From Eudorina sp. 2006-703-Eu-15 (taxonomy: Eukaryota; Chlorophyta; Chlorophyceae; Chlamydomonadales; Volvocaceae), in the NCBI GenBank assembly GCA_003117195.1, contig BDSI01000093.1, positions 242,001 to 306,000 of the forward strand: a stretch of DNA of 64,000 bases. The letters run 5' to 3'. Position 1 is the first letter of the stretch, and each line of letters begins with the position of its first letter. Made by a program: the position numbers and the translations under genes. Below the pieces are notes generated by a model. It made no database searches and was not told where the DNA came from. It worked only from the letters and a program-made list of their open reading frames with translations. Below, in pieces: positions 11,666 to 24,881 of this stretch.

Positions 11666-13013
11666 CTTCCGTACTCTGTACCGTGGACTCCGTACTACAG
11701 ACTATGTACGACGTACCAAGCGGCCTACCAGCGCACTGCATGGGGCGCACTGCATAGGGTTCATGGGAAGGGAAGGCAAGGGCTGGGAAGGGAAGGGAAG
11801 GGCCGGCAGACCTCCGGAGGACTCCCAACCGCTGTGATGTCGGTCAGGCCCCCCACGGGGGTTTGTCGGAGGTGAGATCCGAAGGGACTGGGGCGACCGC
11901 CTCGGGGCTGGGGGCGACTGCCCCGGAGCCGCAGTCGCGCAGCTTACTAAACGCGTAGGATTCGGCGCACATTGCGGGTTGGGGGAGATAATGAACATAG
12001 GGTCCCACGAGTTTTGAGGTGAGGTGTGTATATGGTTGGTGTGTATGTGTTTGTGCATATGGCCGGGCACCACCACACGGCGTTTCCCGCCTCGAATCGA
12101 CAGTTTGGATATCCGTTTATTCGCATTTGCTGTAAATATTGGTGATAGCGGCGGTCGATGGGCCCACCGGAACCCCCCCGAGGGGGCCGCTGCGGCCGGG
12201 AGCGAGGAGCGCGGCGGTAGGGCACACGTGTCGCTAGTGGCGAGATGACGATGCCGTACATGTGTCGTACACACTCCCGAACGTGACTGACAACGAACAG
12301 GCCCGTCTTTTTGTTACACCGCAGCGTGTAATGCCGCGCGCGCGCGCCGGCTCGCGGGAGAGGCGGGGAAGGGCAGGGCGGGGGATTTTGCGACTGCTGC
12401 GCCGCCCGCCGGGGTGTCCGGGGATCACGAGCTCACGACTGCGGGCTCGCGCCGGCTCGCGCCACAGCTGCGGGAGGCGACCGGCGATCTCGTCCATGGC
12501 GGGGCATTAACATGTGCATGAAGGCGTGCAGACTCGCCGGCAGGATGATGCCTGAGCACTGATCGCCTAGCCTAAAGACCCGGGCGCCGAATGCGGCAGC
12601 AGTTGGGTGCCGAATGCGGCAGCAGCAGTAGCAGTAGCAGTAGCAGTAGCAGTAACAACACCAGAGGTCGGCAAATGCTGCGGGTCCTGCGGGTCTTACC
12701 GCAGTACCCGCAGCCAAAATTAGGCTATAGGTTCCGGCTGCGGGTCCTCCAGTGACCAAAATTCTGCCATAACGCGTGAGCTGCAGCCTCTCTTGCGGCC
12801 CATAGGGCCGCGCGCTGGACTTGTTTGACTTTGTAAAAGACCGCTGCAAACCTTCAAATCGCCTATGACAACTGCAACTGAGTTACAGTCCAATAGATTG
12901 CAAATGGTTTAGCTGTTGAACGTACATTTTGCAGCTTTCGCATCACTTGAGGGCGCCATTTTGGACCGTTTGGATCTACAAGAATCCGCTGGCTATGGTC
13001 TTTTCCGTTCATC
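11666..13013. other. 3' flank of SRCR-A; no gene recognised
   Basis: Contains GGGAAGG-rich and CAGTAG-repeat sequence (12,600-12,660) and several short ORFs with no motif and no consistent exon chain. The first few hundred bases probably hold the 3' UTR of SRCR gene A. Confidence 0.45.
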
Positions 13014-13219
13014 GTGGTGGGCATCTTACTTGTTCCTCCGATATGGTTTCTCACTGCTGGCCGTGGCGCTTCCGCTACCTCGCGGCGGGGTTTGAGAGAA
13101 ACGCGCGCAGAAATTAACAGCGGCCGTCAGCGCTTGTTGTCCGACATGCTCATCCGCCACGACATCGCTGAGGTTGCACGCGCGCACACGGCGTACGAGC
13201 GACAAGTACGATTCCTCCA

Positions 13220-14013
13220 ATGAGCCCGATTTTTTATGGGTTCGCTCCGGCGCGGGACACTTCCCCGCCGCGGGTCGTTCCGTCCGCATCGCTGGTGCAA
13301 CTCGTTCCGCAAGTAAGCCCTTCCTTTAGCATCCGTTGCGTTCCGTCTGGACACCGATCAAAGCCAGCTTGCCTCGTTGTAGAAGCGGTGCGCATCTTCG
13401 CCCTTGGTCCGTGTGGTTCGGCCGTCCAACCCCCGGCCGCCCTCGCTTGGGCTCCACGGCGCCCTCCCAACTGCCATCCCGGTAGGCCCCTTCGTCCTGT
13501 TGCGTCGTAGGGATTGCAATGACGCCTCTTTCGCTGCCACAGGATCCCTCCCTGAGTCCTGCGGGGTTTCCGGCACTTCTGCCCCCCCAGGGCGCCGGCA
13601 ATTACCCGGGGGTCCCCACCAATCCCCCCGCATGCCCGGGTGTTTCCCCGGCGCGCCCGCTCTGCCGGCCGGTCGTACGACCTACGTCCGTCCCGTTTAC
13701 TCCGCCGCGGCCTGAATCTCCGCAGGTATATCCCTCTGCGTCCCAGGGTGCTGGGCCATTGTACTTGGTCCCCGCGCCGCCCGAAACACGGGTCCACCCC
13801 CCTGGGCGCGCTATTCGGCTTAACGAGGGCCTCTTCGTGAAGTTGAATACGTCGGGTAATTTGAAGAAGGAGGATGCGATGTTGAAGGGGGCGATGGCGA
13901 AGTTTAGGTCCTCCACTCGGATGCACCTCTATACACACATTGCCGATAAGGTGGAAAATATCCTTCGCGACCCGCGGTTCAACCGCATGGGGCCGCGGGC
14001 AGCGACGATGTGA
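13220..14013 (+). CDS. Hypothetical Pro-rich protein with basic helical C terminus
   Basis: An ATG at 13,220 opens a frame to a GTAAGC donor after 13,313. An acceptor at 13,542 (gccacag) rejoins in phase 0 to an open frame ending at 14,013. The second exon is Pro-rich (DPSLSPAGFPALLPPQ), then has a charged, helix-prone C terminus (KKEDAMLKGAMAKFRSSTRM). An alternative upstream exon (frame 13,014-13,208, ending HTAYERQ before a GTACGA donor) joins the same acceptor in the same phase and contains plausible helix (SDMLIRHDIAEVARAH). I do not recognise a family; a Gag-like retroelement protein or a lineage-specific protein are both possible. Confidence 0.4.
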
Positions 14014-14490
14014 GGGTGATAGATGCTGGTTCCCCTCGTGTTCCCCTACGTATGGTAACTGACGACGTGTTGACGTGCGGCTGTGTGTGCCCCTGGACTA
14101 ACAATGGCTCTGTGTCACGCACAAGAGACGAGAGTACGAGGTAAAATGGAATGTAACTTGACGCTATGCGTACGATATTGAAATGCCTTGCATGTTGCAT
14201 CTCTGCTGGATCTGCGCCGGAAGGCGCAAAACATTTTTGGGGGGGGGGGGTATGACCGAAATTATGCCTATCCGCAGCCATAGAAACCGATTTGCCGACC
14301 TCTGAACAACACTGATGGTACCAACTCCCAACGGCCGCCGTGCAGGTGATGCCGTGTGGTCGTGTGTGCGTGTGATCCACACCTGAATCCAAACGCAGCC
14401 GGGAATGCGTCCCGAATTTGGATCTGGATAGCAGACGTAATGTGGAGGTATCGGCGCCGCCCCGCCTCACGCGGTGATGGGTGGTCACAG

Positions 14491-15259
14491 CTAGACGATT
14501 CCAATGTGGACTTGCATATGGAATTGGATTTCGATCGGGGATCTGACGTGGACGGCGAAGAGCAGACGGCAGGACCTGAGGTGACGGGGGATAGTTATTT
14601 GCAAGATGTATGTACGGCAGCAGGGACGAGATGCCTTACGTCGGAGCGGAGGGCGAGGCGGCCGCCCTTGCGCCTTGCCGGGCCTTGCCCACTTTGGTGC
14701 AGACGCGTCAACGACCTGCCACTTTCGCGCAGTCGGCCGGTCGCCGTACGCCGTACACTGTACCCCGCCGCTGGGTGTGTCTGGGCTGTTCTTTTCAACC
14801 CCGTCGCTGCGCACGAAGGTCGAAATGAACTGCACGGATAAGCGGCGCGTGCGCCAATTGTTCGGATGGCTGCAGCTTGAACGTATCCGTCGTAGCAGCG
14901 ATTCTGACATCGTACGGCATGGCAATTGTGGCCTGCGACCGTTTGCAGTGAACTCACACGCAAGGGGCCAGGCCCCTCGAATGACCGAGCCAGGTCCCTC
15001 AAAGCGAATCAGTCCCTCAAAGCGAATAAGGTCTCTCAAAGCGATTCAGATCCCTCAAATCAAGCCCAGCCAAGGACTCCGGACCCCAAACCGGCGCAGC
15101 GCCCCCGATCAGAAACCGCATCATGGCGGCGGTGTGAGGGGCAGTACATGGCTGGAAGGGGAGGGACAGGAGGGGCGCCTCGTGCGCTGCGGGCCTCTGG
15201 CCTACGAGGAGAGACGGGCAGGTCAAAACGGTGGGGGGCGGGGGTGGCTCCAAGCATGA
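14491..15259 (+). other. Possible exons of an unrecognised gene
   Basis: An acceptor (gtggtcacag) near 14,490 precedes a short acidic open stretch (VDLHMELDFDRGSDVDGEE) ending at a GTGACG donor. A second open stretch from 14,825 reads RRVRQLFGWLQLERIRRSSD and continues through a roughly 17-bp direct repeat (ccctcaaagcgaat units, 14,995-15,065). No domain is recognised and no complete chain could be built. It is recorded as coding-like sequence only. Confidence 0.25.
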
Positions 15260-16096
15260 GCGTCTACTACTTTCGTCTGCGTCAACGCTTAGCCGTCTTC
15301 GTCAATCCTAACATTGGCGGTTATCGGTTTGAGTGCTCGGTTTCGCTGTCTTTTTTGACAGAGGGGTGGGGTTGCTCCACCGGGAACAGTCGCAACGTCT
15401 TCCGCCGTGGGGTATGTAGGACTGCTGGGACGGTTAGGGCCTGACGTTGCGGTGACTGGGTTTGCCCTCAGGCAGCAACCTTAAGCCCCTTTTGTGTCAG
15501 GATGAGGTGCTATGCCCCGTGTAAGCCCGTTGTCTTCACCCAGGGCCGGTCTGTCGGCGCCCTTCTCACACGACGTGCAAAGGATGTCCGTAGTGTGCTA
15601 TCAGCGTGTACACACGGAACATAAAACAAGAGGAAACCTTCTACTCGGGGGGCCTGATGCGAAAGATCCACCGTCTGTGAAGCAGTGAGCGGCAGTGAGG
15701 CAGCCAAGAGGCAGCGAGCCCTGTCGTCATCGGTGCATGATTGATCGTACCGTACACGCGGGTGGTATCTAGTCATCTACACGTTCTACACACTTCGTGG
15801 TCTTGGAACTGCCAATGTGATTCGAGGTCAGCTGAAAGTTTGCACGATTTTGCTATCGTAGCAATAATGTCATTTTCGTGGTGCACTTGATTCCCGTGTC
15901 TTGTGTCGACGTCGGTCGTAACGACGATCAACTTGCTGGACGGGTCTTCCTGACTTTGCAAGCACTTGTTCTTAAACTTTATTAGGTGATACACATACTC
16001 ACATACAATACCTAGCAAACTTTGTTGACCCAGCCTTTTGTTGACCGATCTTTGGGTCACCAACTGCTTTGTATGCTCTTTCGCGGATCTTAAACA

Positions 16097-19000
16097 ATGT
16101 ATGGAAATACCGGAAACATGTTTTCTGGCATGGCCGGGCAACAAGGCACTGGAATGATGGGCGGACAGATGGGCAACCCCCTTGCCAGCCAGATGCAAAG
16201 CCAGCAAATGCAGCAGATGACCCAACTGCCTGCACAGTATGGAAGCCAAATGTCTGCGATGGGAAATCAGGGCGCGCAGCAAATGCAGCAGCCCTCGACC
16301 GGCACCGGAATGTTTGGCGCTATGCAAGGCATGGGAGGAATGAGCGGTATGGGCATGACTGGCATGGCTGGTATGAACCAAGGAGGCGGCGCCGCAGCTA
16401 CGCCTGCCAGCACAGCTTCGGCCTTGATGGGCCAACAGCAGGGCGCAGGGATGATGGGCCAGCAAGGGATGAGTACTGGAATGTCTGGCTGGCCGGCCAT
16501 GGCCGCTGGTAATCCCCAGGCAATGGCTGCTATGCAAGCGTACATGCAGGTGCGAGGCGTGCACGGTTTGCTGGCCTTAAGGTCTTCGCCTGTGTCTTTA
16601 AGTTAGCATGCATTTTATTACGTTGATCCGATTACTTTGCTGCGTTGGAGTCGGTTGGCTGTCAGATCTTCGCCCGTCGACGACAATATGTCTTTTCTCG
16701 CCTCGCCCAACCCTTCTTTGGATCCCAGCAATATGCGATGAGGATGGCGGCCTACCAGCGTATGGCGGCGGCCTCTGCCGGCGGCATGGGAGCCATGGGT
16801 GGTATGGGCATGGCTGGAGCCATGCACGGCCCCATGGGTGCCATGGGCATGGGGCATGGCATGGGGCATGGCATGAATATGATGGCAGCGCAGATGCAGC
16901 AGCAACAAATGCGGGCAGCCCAGCAGAGCCAACAACAGGGCAAGGACGCGGATGGCACGCGCTTCTGGAAGACCAGAATCTGCAACAAGTAGGTGAACTG
17001 AATCCTTCGGGGGGTCCTGGGGGATTGGTTATGGCGCGGGCGGCGTTGGATGCATGGGAAAGGATGTGCTGCACAGAAAGCACGGGCGGGTGTGTTCTGG
17101 GTCGCCAGAGGGGTCTCTGGGCTCGTCCGGTCACTGGGGATGATCGGAGGGGTATCCAGGACGACACGGGTACAGCCAAAAGGCCAAAATATGAGTTTGG
17201 CTCAGATATCGTTTAGACACAAGGATTCGCGCAGAGCCGTGTGGATGGGCCGGCTGCAACCTTCGACGGCCGCGCGTTATTCGATCGCGATCGAATGGGG
17301 CTGGGTCGGGTTACGGGCCCGGTGCTGTCCTCCACTGGTGCGTCGCACACGCTGCAGCCTGGCTTCGGAGGCGCAGCCACGGGGGCAGGTCGCAGCGCCG
17401 CTGGCGCTGACGGCAAGCAGCCGACGGTGATGGCAAAACCAAAACGGGGTGTCCGGGTAGCGCAGCTTGGCCCGAACAGGACGGCATGACTGCATGACGG
17501 CGTCAGCGCTAGCTGCACTGCGTGACTTCGTTACCGCTGCGTCCCGCTCGTAGGTGGAAGGACGGGCACTGCCCGTACGGCGACACGTGCAAGTACGCGC
17601 ACGGCGACGGAGACCTCCGGTCCCCCGCGATGGACGGGGGCAAGGGCCGCAGCGGTGCCGCGAAGAACGACGTGGCGGTGAGTCTACAAAGCCTGTCGGT
17701 GTGGCGGACGGGCAGGGTGGGCGCATGTCTGTTCTCCGTGCGGCGGTCAAGGGCGGCCCCCCTCCCGAATGGTCGGACGAGGGCGGCCCCCATCCCGAAT
17801 GGTTGGGGCGCGAAGCGGTGTACGTGAATCCTGGGGCGTGTAGGAAGCACCCATGAGCGATGAAGACGCGCACCCAGATACCAGATCCCCGCCCAGATGC
17901 GCTTGGACGGTCGCCCGGAGGTTGACCGTTGTTGGCCTCCCCCTGGCACATCACCGAGACGGTAGTGCGTTGCAGATTCCGCGTACCGCATTCCGCCGTC
18001 CGCTACCGTATTCCGCCGTCGTCCACGACACCGTCCTAGGAGCGAGACCTCGTGACATGAACAGTGCCTGCCTGCCTGCCTGACTGACCTGACTCGTCGG
18101 CGCGACACCGATCGTGCTTCGATCCACCTGATGCAGGACAAGCGCACCATGATCGAGCTGATGAAGAAGACGCGCATATGCGAGGAGTTTGTCAAGACGG
18201 GGTCGTGCAAGTACGGCGACAAGTGCACGTTTGCGCACGGGTGAGTGCGGGCGGCGGGGTTCGGAGGGAAGGACGCCGACTTGACCGAGGCGTTTTCGGA
18301 GCTGCGCTCACCCCTCCGCAACTGGAGCGAAAGCTGCGGTCGAGACCGCCGGGGATTGCGTTGTACAACTTGCACAGAGACTCGGGGGATGGGGCAAACA
18401 CGCGCGCGCGGGAAGGGGGGCCCGGCGCGTTCCCGCGCGGCTGATAGCCGCCCGTCGCGTGGCGTGGCGTGCGACCTGGGTTGCGAGGCCACCACCCGGG
18501 TTGGGGTGGTGGGTGAGGGAGCTCTTCACATCTCAACCACCAGTTTCCGAGGGGCAGGGGCCCATCGCGAGGGCGTGCATGGCAAGATGGCATGGAGGAG
18601 GGGTGCAAGGCATGGGAGGAGGGGTGCATGGCATTGAGGAGGGGTGCAAGGCATTGAGGAGGGGTGCAAGGCATTGAGGAGGGGTGCAAGGCATTGAGGA
18701 GGGGTGCAAGGCATTGAGGAGGGGTGCAAGGCATTGAGGAGGGGTGCAAGGCATTGAGGAGGGGTGCAAGGCATTGAGGAGGGGTGCAAGGCATTGAGGA
18801 GGGGTGCAAGGCATTGAGGAGGGGTGCAAGGCATTGAGGAGGGGTGCAAGGCACGTGATCCCCACGGCTGCTTTAGTGTTGTTTGTTAGCACTGGCTGCG
18901 CCCGTGCCACGAGGATCTGCTCAGGGGGCTGGTTCCGGATCATACACATGCACCTGCGCGGCCCCCGGAGCCAACTCCCAGCGTGTGTCAGGCGCGTGTG

Positions 19001-22000
19001 TTGCCCTGGTTCTGACGTGTTTGTTTGCCGGGTGCGCTTCCCTCGCTGGTCCCGCAGGCAGGGCGAGCTGCGGCAGCCGCCCAACAACGCGACATTGCAG
19101 CAGCCGGTGAGACAGCCCTAGGGAGGAAAAGGGGGGCCGGTATAGGGGGAATTTGGGGGAGAGGTATAGGGGGACATGGGGGGGGAGGTATAGGGGGAAT
19201 AGGGGCCGGTGGAAGGGGTCGCGGCACTCGGGGGGGAGTTCCCCATGCATCTCAATGCGACCGCCAGCGGCACCCGGGGGCGTATTGGGATCCGCCGGTC
19301 TGGGAGACCCTTGCTGGACGGCGAAAGGATAGGGATACGTAATCGCGAATAGGATACACGAACCGCCCGACAGACGCAGCGCTGCGGTCCGAGCAGCTCG
19401 GCATCCGGTTCCGTCCGCGGCCGCGTCCGTCCGGGACCCGGTGGGAAGTCGGTTCTGAAGTGGAGCGCGTCTCCGCAGCAAGCAACCGTATCCATTCCGC
19501 GCCGCGCCGCGCCGCCTGAATGCCGTCCGTCCGTCCGTCCGTGCATTTGCGGAGGATGCTTGTCCGGGGCGTGCGTTGGCGCCTCTCCCGCCCCCGGCAC
19601 AAGGTTGTAGAAGTGTCTGTGCCATATGTCCACCAATGTCATATCCCATATGTGCCTTCCTGCCCCCCTCCGCAACCCCCGGTGGGCCGGTGGGTGGAAC
19701 CCGCAGGCCTCTAAGGACAACACGGTCCACAAGACGCGGCTGTGCGAGCGTTTCATGAGCACGGGGTCTTGCAACTACGGCGACAAGTGCACATTCGCGC
19801 ACGGGTGAGTGCGGACGGGTGTTAGGCGGTGTTAGGTGGGGGGTGGAGGGGGTCCCGAGCACCGGTTACCCTTATGGTGACGTTTCGCAAGTTGGCTGTC
19901 TTAAGTGACGATGTCATGGGCGTAGCTGAGCCCGGGAAATGCCCGTATGACGCCCAACCACCCCTGCCCGAACCCATAAAACAACCAGAAGGATGCATCG
20001 TAAGGCTGAGGGCGAATGACGAGCTGCGTATGTTAGCACATGTTGGCATACTGTCGGAGTGGGTTGCCTGTAACTATGAAGTGTGTGCGTATCAACAAAA
20101 TATTGTGTGCGTATAACTAAAAAGTGTATGCGTATGACTAAAACTAAAAAGGCTGTGGGTATAAGTGTAAAGTGTGTGCGTATAACTGTACTGTTGGTTA
20201 CACTGTTGGCAACATTAGGGTTTAGGAACCGATCCTTCCGACGTGTGATGACTGCAGCCACCACGAGCTCAAGAACAAGGCCGGCGGCGGCGGTGGGAAC
20301 GGCAACGGCGGCGCCAAGAACCAGGCCCAGCAGAAGCAGAAGAAGGGCCAGCAGTCGCAGAAGGCTGACGGCGCGGCGCCGGCCGTGGGCAGCAAGCGTG
20401 AACGTGACGATGCGGACGGCGGTGCCGACGGCGGCAGCGGCGGCGCCGACGAAGGGGACCAGCCGGCGGGCGACGGCGCCAAGCGGCAGCACGTTGAGGC
20501 GCCCGAGGGCGACACTCAGCCGGGACCCCAGGGCGACAAGGACGCTGAGAACCAGGAGGAGCAGCAGCAGCAGGAGGAGGAGCAGGGAGGCGGCGGCCGC
20601 TGGAACTGGGGAGCCTCGCCCTCGCCCGCGCGCGATGGCGGCGACGGCGGCGACGGTTCGCCTTCCCGCGAGGGGCGGCGGAGCGCGGATCAGGAGGCGG
20701 AGGAAGACCGCGAGGGCGCGGGTGGGCTGGAGGGCGCGCCGAGCGAGGCATTGGGCGGCGCCGACGGCGACGGTGGAGCGGCGGACGGCGGCGGTCACGG
20801 CGGCGATGGCGCCGACGGCGCGGACGGCGGCGCCGAAGCCGAGGCCGCCGGTGCTGCCGCCGGTACGGGCGCGGAAGGCGAGGCGGCGGCCGGCGGCAGC
20901 GGCAGCGGCGACGAGCCGGAGTGCCGTCTGTGCGCGCGCATGGTGACGGCGGGTCGGGACAAGATGCTGGCGGCGGTGCAGGGGCTGTCCAGCCCGGCCG
21001 CGCAGAAGCTGGGGGCCATGATCCTGGGCTACGGAACGCCGCGCTTCGACCAGCTGTGGCACAAGCTGAGCTTCAGCCAGCTGCAGGTGCGGTGTGAAGG
21101 GATGACACAATGGCACGTATTGCCGTACAGTACCGTACAGTGGTTGGCTGGCCGGGGCCTCCGCTTGCACACCCTCTCCTTCAACCCTCTCCCACCACCG
21201 GGGGTGTTCGCTACCCGGCCAAAACTCCCTTCCCTCTTCCTCTCGCATGCGCCTCCCCCAAACGCCTCAATCCTCCCTGCCTCCTCATCCATCCTATCCA
21301 TCCTGCTCTCCTCTCCTCTTCTCCCTGTCCCCGCTCCCATCCCGCCTCGCCCCTGCCACGCTCGGCCCCCTCTTAACCCCCCGTACCCCTGCAGTCGATG
21401 CTGGCCAAGGCCGACCTCTCCCTGGCGGACCGCATCGAGCTGCTCAAGACGGTGGGCTTCCACACGCACCCCGCCAGCGAGGAGGAGCGCGACAAGATGG
21501 AGAGCTGCAAGTACGTCAGCCAGGGGCTGCCGGCCGAGGTGGCCGATTTCGTGGCCATGGTGCTGGACGGCAAGGAGGGCTCGGCGCAGGTAAACTGGGG
21601 GGTTGGGGAGGGGGGAAACTGGGGACTGTTTCGCGATTTCGCTGTCTTTATTGACAAAGGGTGAAACTGGGGGTCAGGGGCTGGCGGTGGGCAACAGCGG
21701 GAAAGGCCGAGGCGGCGCCGCCAGGGACGGGTGCAGGTGGTGTGGTGTGGGGGGTTGGTGGTGTGGGGCCAGAGGGGAATATTAACATAATATCCAAGTG
21801 CAAAGCAATACAGGCGGCGGCGGCAGGCCTGGGCGCCCATTGCCGGGGTCTCCGCCCCCCCTCCGCACCGCCACGAGTTCTGCATTTGATGGCGCTGCCG
21901 CTGTACGGTTGCGCCGGTAGCGGTAGTAGGGCGGAGATAGGTACTCTGCAAGTGCGCAGTGCGCACGTCCTTTCGTGCTGTGGGTTGTCCGTGTGTGTCG

Positions 22001-22196
22001 GTGCGCCCGCGGGTCTCCTGGTCGGGCCGAGTACCGGCCTCCCGCCGCCTGCCTCAACCTGGGTACGTACGCCTGGCTGCCGCAGATGACCGAGTACTTT
22101 GCTGCGCTGGAGGTGTGCAAGTCCCTGTACGGCGTCAACGAGGAGGAGTATTACAACGTGTCCAGCACCATGGCCAACCTGTTTATGAACATGTGA
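16097..22196 (+). CDS. Three-finger CCCH zinc-finger protein (9 exons)
   Basis: Model: join(16097..16549, 16729..16988, 17554..17677, 18137..18240, 19058..19106, 19707..19804, 20258..21086, 21395..21589, 22086..22196), 740 residues, all phases consistent. Residues 1 to about 225 are Met/Gln/Gly/Ala-rich low complexity. Finger 1 is split by intron 2 (TRICNK / WKDGHCPYGDTCKYAH, C-X7-C-X5-C-X3-H). Finger 2 is CEEFVKTGSCKYGDKCTFAH in exon 4, and finger 3 is nearly the same in exon 6 (CERFMSTGSCNYGDKC), both C-X8-C-X5-C-X3-H. Exon 7 is a long acidic, Gly/Ala/Asp-rich linker. The C terminus is a compact alpha-helical-looking region (LADRIELLKTVGFHTHPAS). CCCH fingers of this spacing usually bind RNA, so a role in mRNA processing or turnover is inferred. 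The precise orthologue is not recognised. Confidence 0.8.
18590..18853 (+). repeat. 20-bp minisatellite in CCCH-gene intron 4
   Basis: About 12 near-perfect head-to-tail copies of ggcattgaggaggggtgcaa, with two variant units at the 5' end. Long antisense frames translated from it (repeating CTPPQCLAPLLNAL) are artefacts of the repeat. Confidence 0.95.
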
Positions 22197-22880
22197 GCTC
22201 CATCGCCGGATTCGCACACTCCACCCTTCACCACCGTGGGAATCATACCCTTCGATGCGTGCTGGCAGCAACAGCCGCTGCCGCAGCAGAAGGACCGGAG
22301 GCGATACGCTGCGGCGCGGCCGGGTGCATGGCAGCCCGGATGCGCCAGCCAGTGGATGCACAGGCAGGCTGTCTTGTCAGGTGATACGCTGCGGCGTGGC
22401 TGCACCGCTGCATGCGCCAGGCCCCTAGGGCGGGGCGGGGCGACGAGGGCAGGGACTCCAGAACGTGCGCAAGGGGCATTGCGCTGCCCTGCCTGCCCCA
22501 GCCTGGCCCTCGAGGCTTCGGTCTCCGTGATCTTGATTTCGCCTGTGTGGGCGGCGGGACAGCAGCGCGAGGGTGTGTGTGTGGGGGAAGTGGGAGGAGG
22601 TGCAGTCGGGGTGGTGGCTGTCGTGCGGCTGCGATTGAGGCGATGCGCCGTGGGCCGTACAGTGCGTCGACTGCCGCACCCTTTCGACCGGGGGACCCTT
22701 CAGCGGGAGCCGCTGAGAGGCCTGTAGCAGGAGTTCACTTGAGGGTTGGGAAAACGATATTCTGCAAGTTTGTTTGTCCGAAAGGCGCGCAGCCTGTTGG
22801 CGTGGTTGCTTTGCGTAGCTGCGTCTACGCAAGTGAGTGGATGTAGCTGCGCGAGCGCGTTTGTGTCTGTGCCTGTTCGG

Positions 22881-22961
<81 letters not shown>

Positions 22962-24881
22962 CGTGACGTTTTCTGGGTATGTGTGTGAGAAGCTATGTAT
23001 GCGTATGTGCGACGGGCCGGGCACTAGGGGCTGGCTTGCGGCTGTCGGTGTCCGCTAGCGGCTTGTTGGGGCGGTGTAAGGCCCGGATGCGATGGGGCTC
23101 GGAATGTCGAAGCGCGGATGCCCTGAAAGCGGCAACGTGTGTCTAGGACGTTCGGGGAGCGTTTCAGCACGGCCTCTGGCGATTCCCTGGCAGCTCGTTG
23201 TGGTGGCGCTTCATGTAGCACTTCAGTCGGGAGGATGTTGGAGGTGTCGCCGTGGGAGAGTTCCCAGGAGAGAGAGATATTGCGCACGCTGGCGCAAGTA
23301 CCTTTTGCCGCGCAGCCAGGGACAGAGATGGTGAATTCATCATTATCTCGGTGCCTGAAGCCGCACGTTCATGTGAAGGAGAGATCTGGGATGGTGTTTC
23401 GGTCTCGGGCGAGCGGCTGCAGGGCATGTTCCGGCGCTTGAAGTGCATGGTCGCAGGCGGATGGGATGGGGCCTGTTAGTTAAAAGGGGGGGAGGTCCGC
23501 CCGCCCGAGAGGGGATGTGCAGTTGCGGATGGGGTCAAGTAAAAGTTAAGTGGATCCGGGCCCGTGGAAGCGAGGGGAGTCATGAAGGCGAGAAGGCCGT
23601 ACGCCGTACGCGGTGTACGTCCTTATCCGAGGTCGGTCCAGGGTGACGTCATCGTTTTCGCGGGCGGGTGCCATGGGACGGGTTGTGCATGATCGTGGCT
23701 TGATTTTAAAGTGTGCCTTATTTGCGTTGTAATCGTGTGAGCCTGATCCATAATGTAATAAACCCCTACTTTTTGGGTTGGGCGAGCTTGGGGTTGTTGG
23801 CCTGAGCGCGGGTTTGGTTATCATCCGTATATAATTGAGCGCAACCACCCCGTCAACGAATCAGTCGCAGCATTTTCCCCTCTGGTTGCGTGGGAATTGC
23901 CGGCCTTTATCTCACAGTGACCGGTTTATGGAATTCGTACATCTGTTACTGCTTGCTTACCTACTAATTTATCCTGCAGGACCATTTCCTTTCATATACG
24001 GAGGTTTCAGTATTACTAAGGATGTGATATGATATCAGATCGAGCGTTGCCGGTCATGGCCAACTATTTTTCAGGGTGTCGGAGTCGAGGCCGACAACGA
24101 TTGCTTGCGTGCCCAAGTGCCTGTGGTTGCAGGTTATTCTGGACCCAACCCGGGGTTTGCCTTCCTCACACGCGCAGGGGCGAGAGCGCAGTTCCTTATT
24201 TTATTACAGTGTACTTTGGTCGTACATGACGATCTACTACACCGGAAGATCAGTACATATTTCGATTGTCGTACAACGTACAGGAGATTTTCATTTAGAT
24301 CACCAATTTCGTATACCAGAACCTGTAATTGGTGTTATTTCTTTTGAGCAGCTTTTGGAGCTTTTACACCTGGAATAGTGATGTCGGATGGATTGTATAG
24401 AAGACAACTCATGTTCTATATATAAAGTGTCTTTGTGAATGACCACACGAAGCGCTGGGGCTGCCGTGCCGTACTAGAACAGACTGGGTTGCTGTCCGTG
24501 CCCTTGACATAAGCATCTGCCATGTGGGCGAAGGTCTGGACCGCAATTTGCAATCTTGTACAACATCATATAGGGACCGGTGTATCGGATGTCTGGATCG
24601 CAACGCCGGCTGAAACCGTGTGGTGGCCACACCACTGGAAGGGCTAATGAACCGTGGACGAGGCTCGCGAACTATCCGATGTGGCGTTCTCCGTGCCACG
24701 ACGTGACATGCCCAGCAATCTTATTCGGTTAAGGTTACTGAGGCCGGCATTCGAGTATTCTACTGAAACTATTCGGGCATCCACTCGAGACGTGCGCTGG
24801 ACAGCCGGGACGTCATACCCAGCTCCCAACGAGCATCACTCGCAACAACCACCGTGTTTCATAACCAACCGACATCTTAGA
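22197..24881. other. Gene-poor stretch with one weak exon candidate
   Basis: Contains the 3' flank of the CCCH gene, a (GT)n tract and lower-GC sequence after 23.7 kb. The only coding-like piece lies on the plus strand from about 24,078 (after ctatttttcag), reading GVGVEADNDCLRAQVPVVAG and open to 24,347. It has no recognised motif, and I could not link it to another exon. Confidence 0.4.
22880..22958 (+). repeat. (GT)n microsatellite
   Basis: Nearly uninterrupted GT dinucleotides for about 78 bp, with one TTTG interruption near the start. Confidence 0.95.

Noticed and set aside
18192..18854. 220-residue minus-strand frame of repeating CTPPQCLAPLLNAL
   Set aside because: Artefact of the 20-bp minisatellite in a CCCH-gene intron.
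19914..21248. 444-residue open frame on the minus strand
   Set aside because: Antisense to CCCH exon 7; high-GC, Ala/Gly/Asp codons give open antisense frames. The plus-strand exon chain is phase-consistent and motif-bearing.
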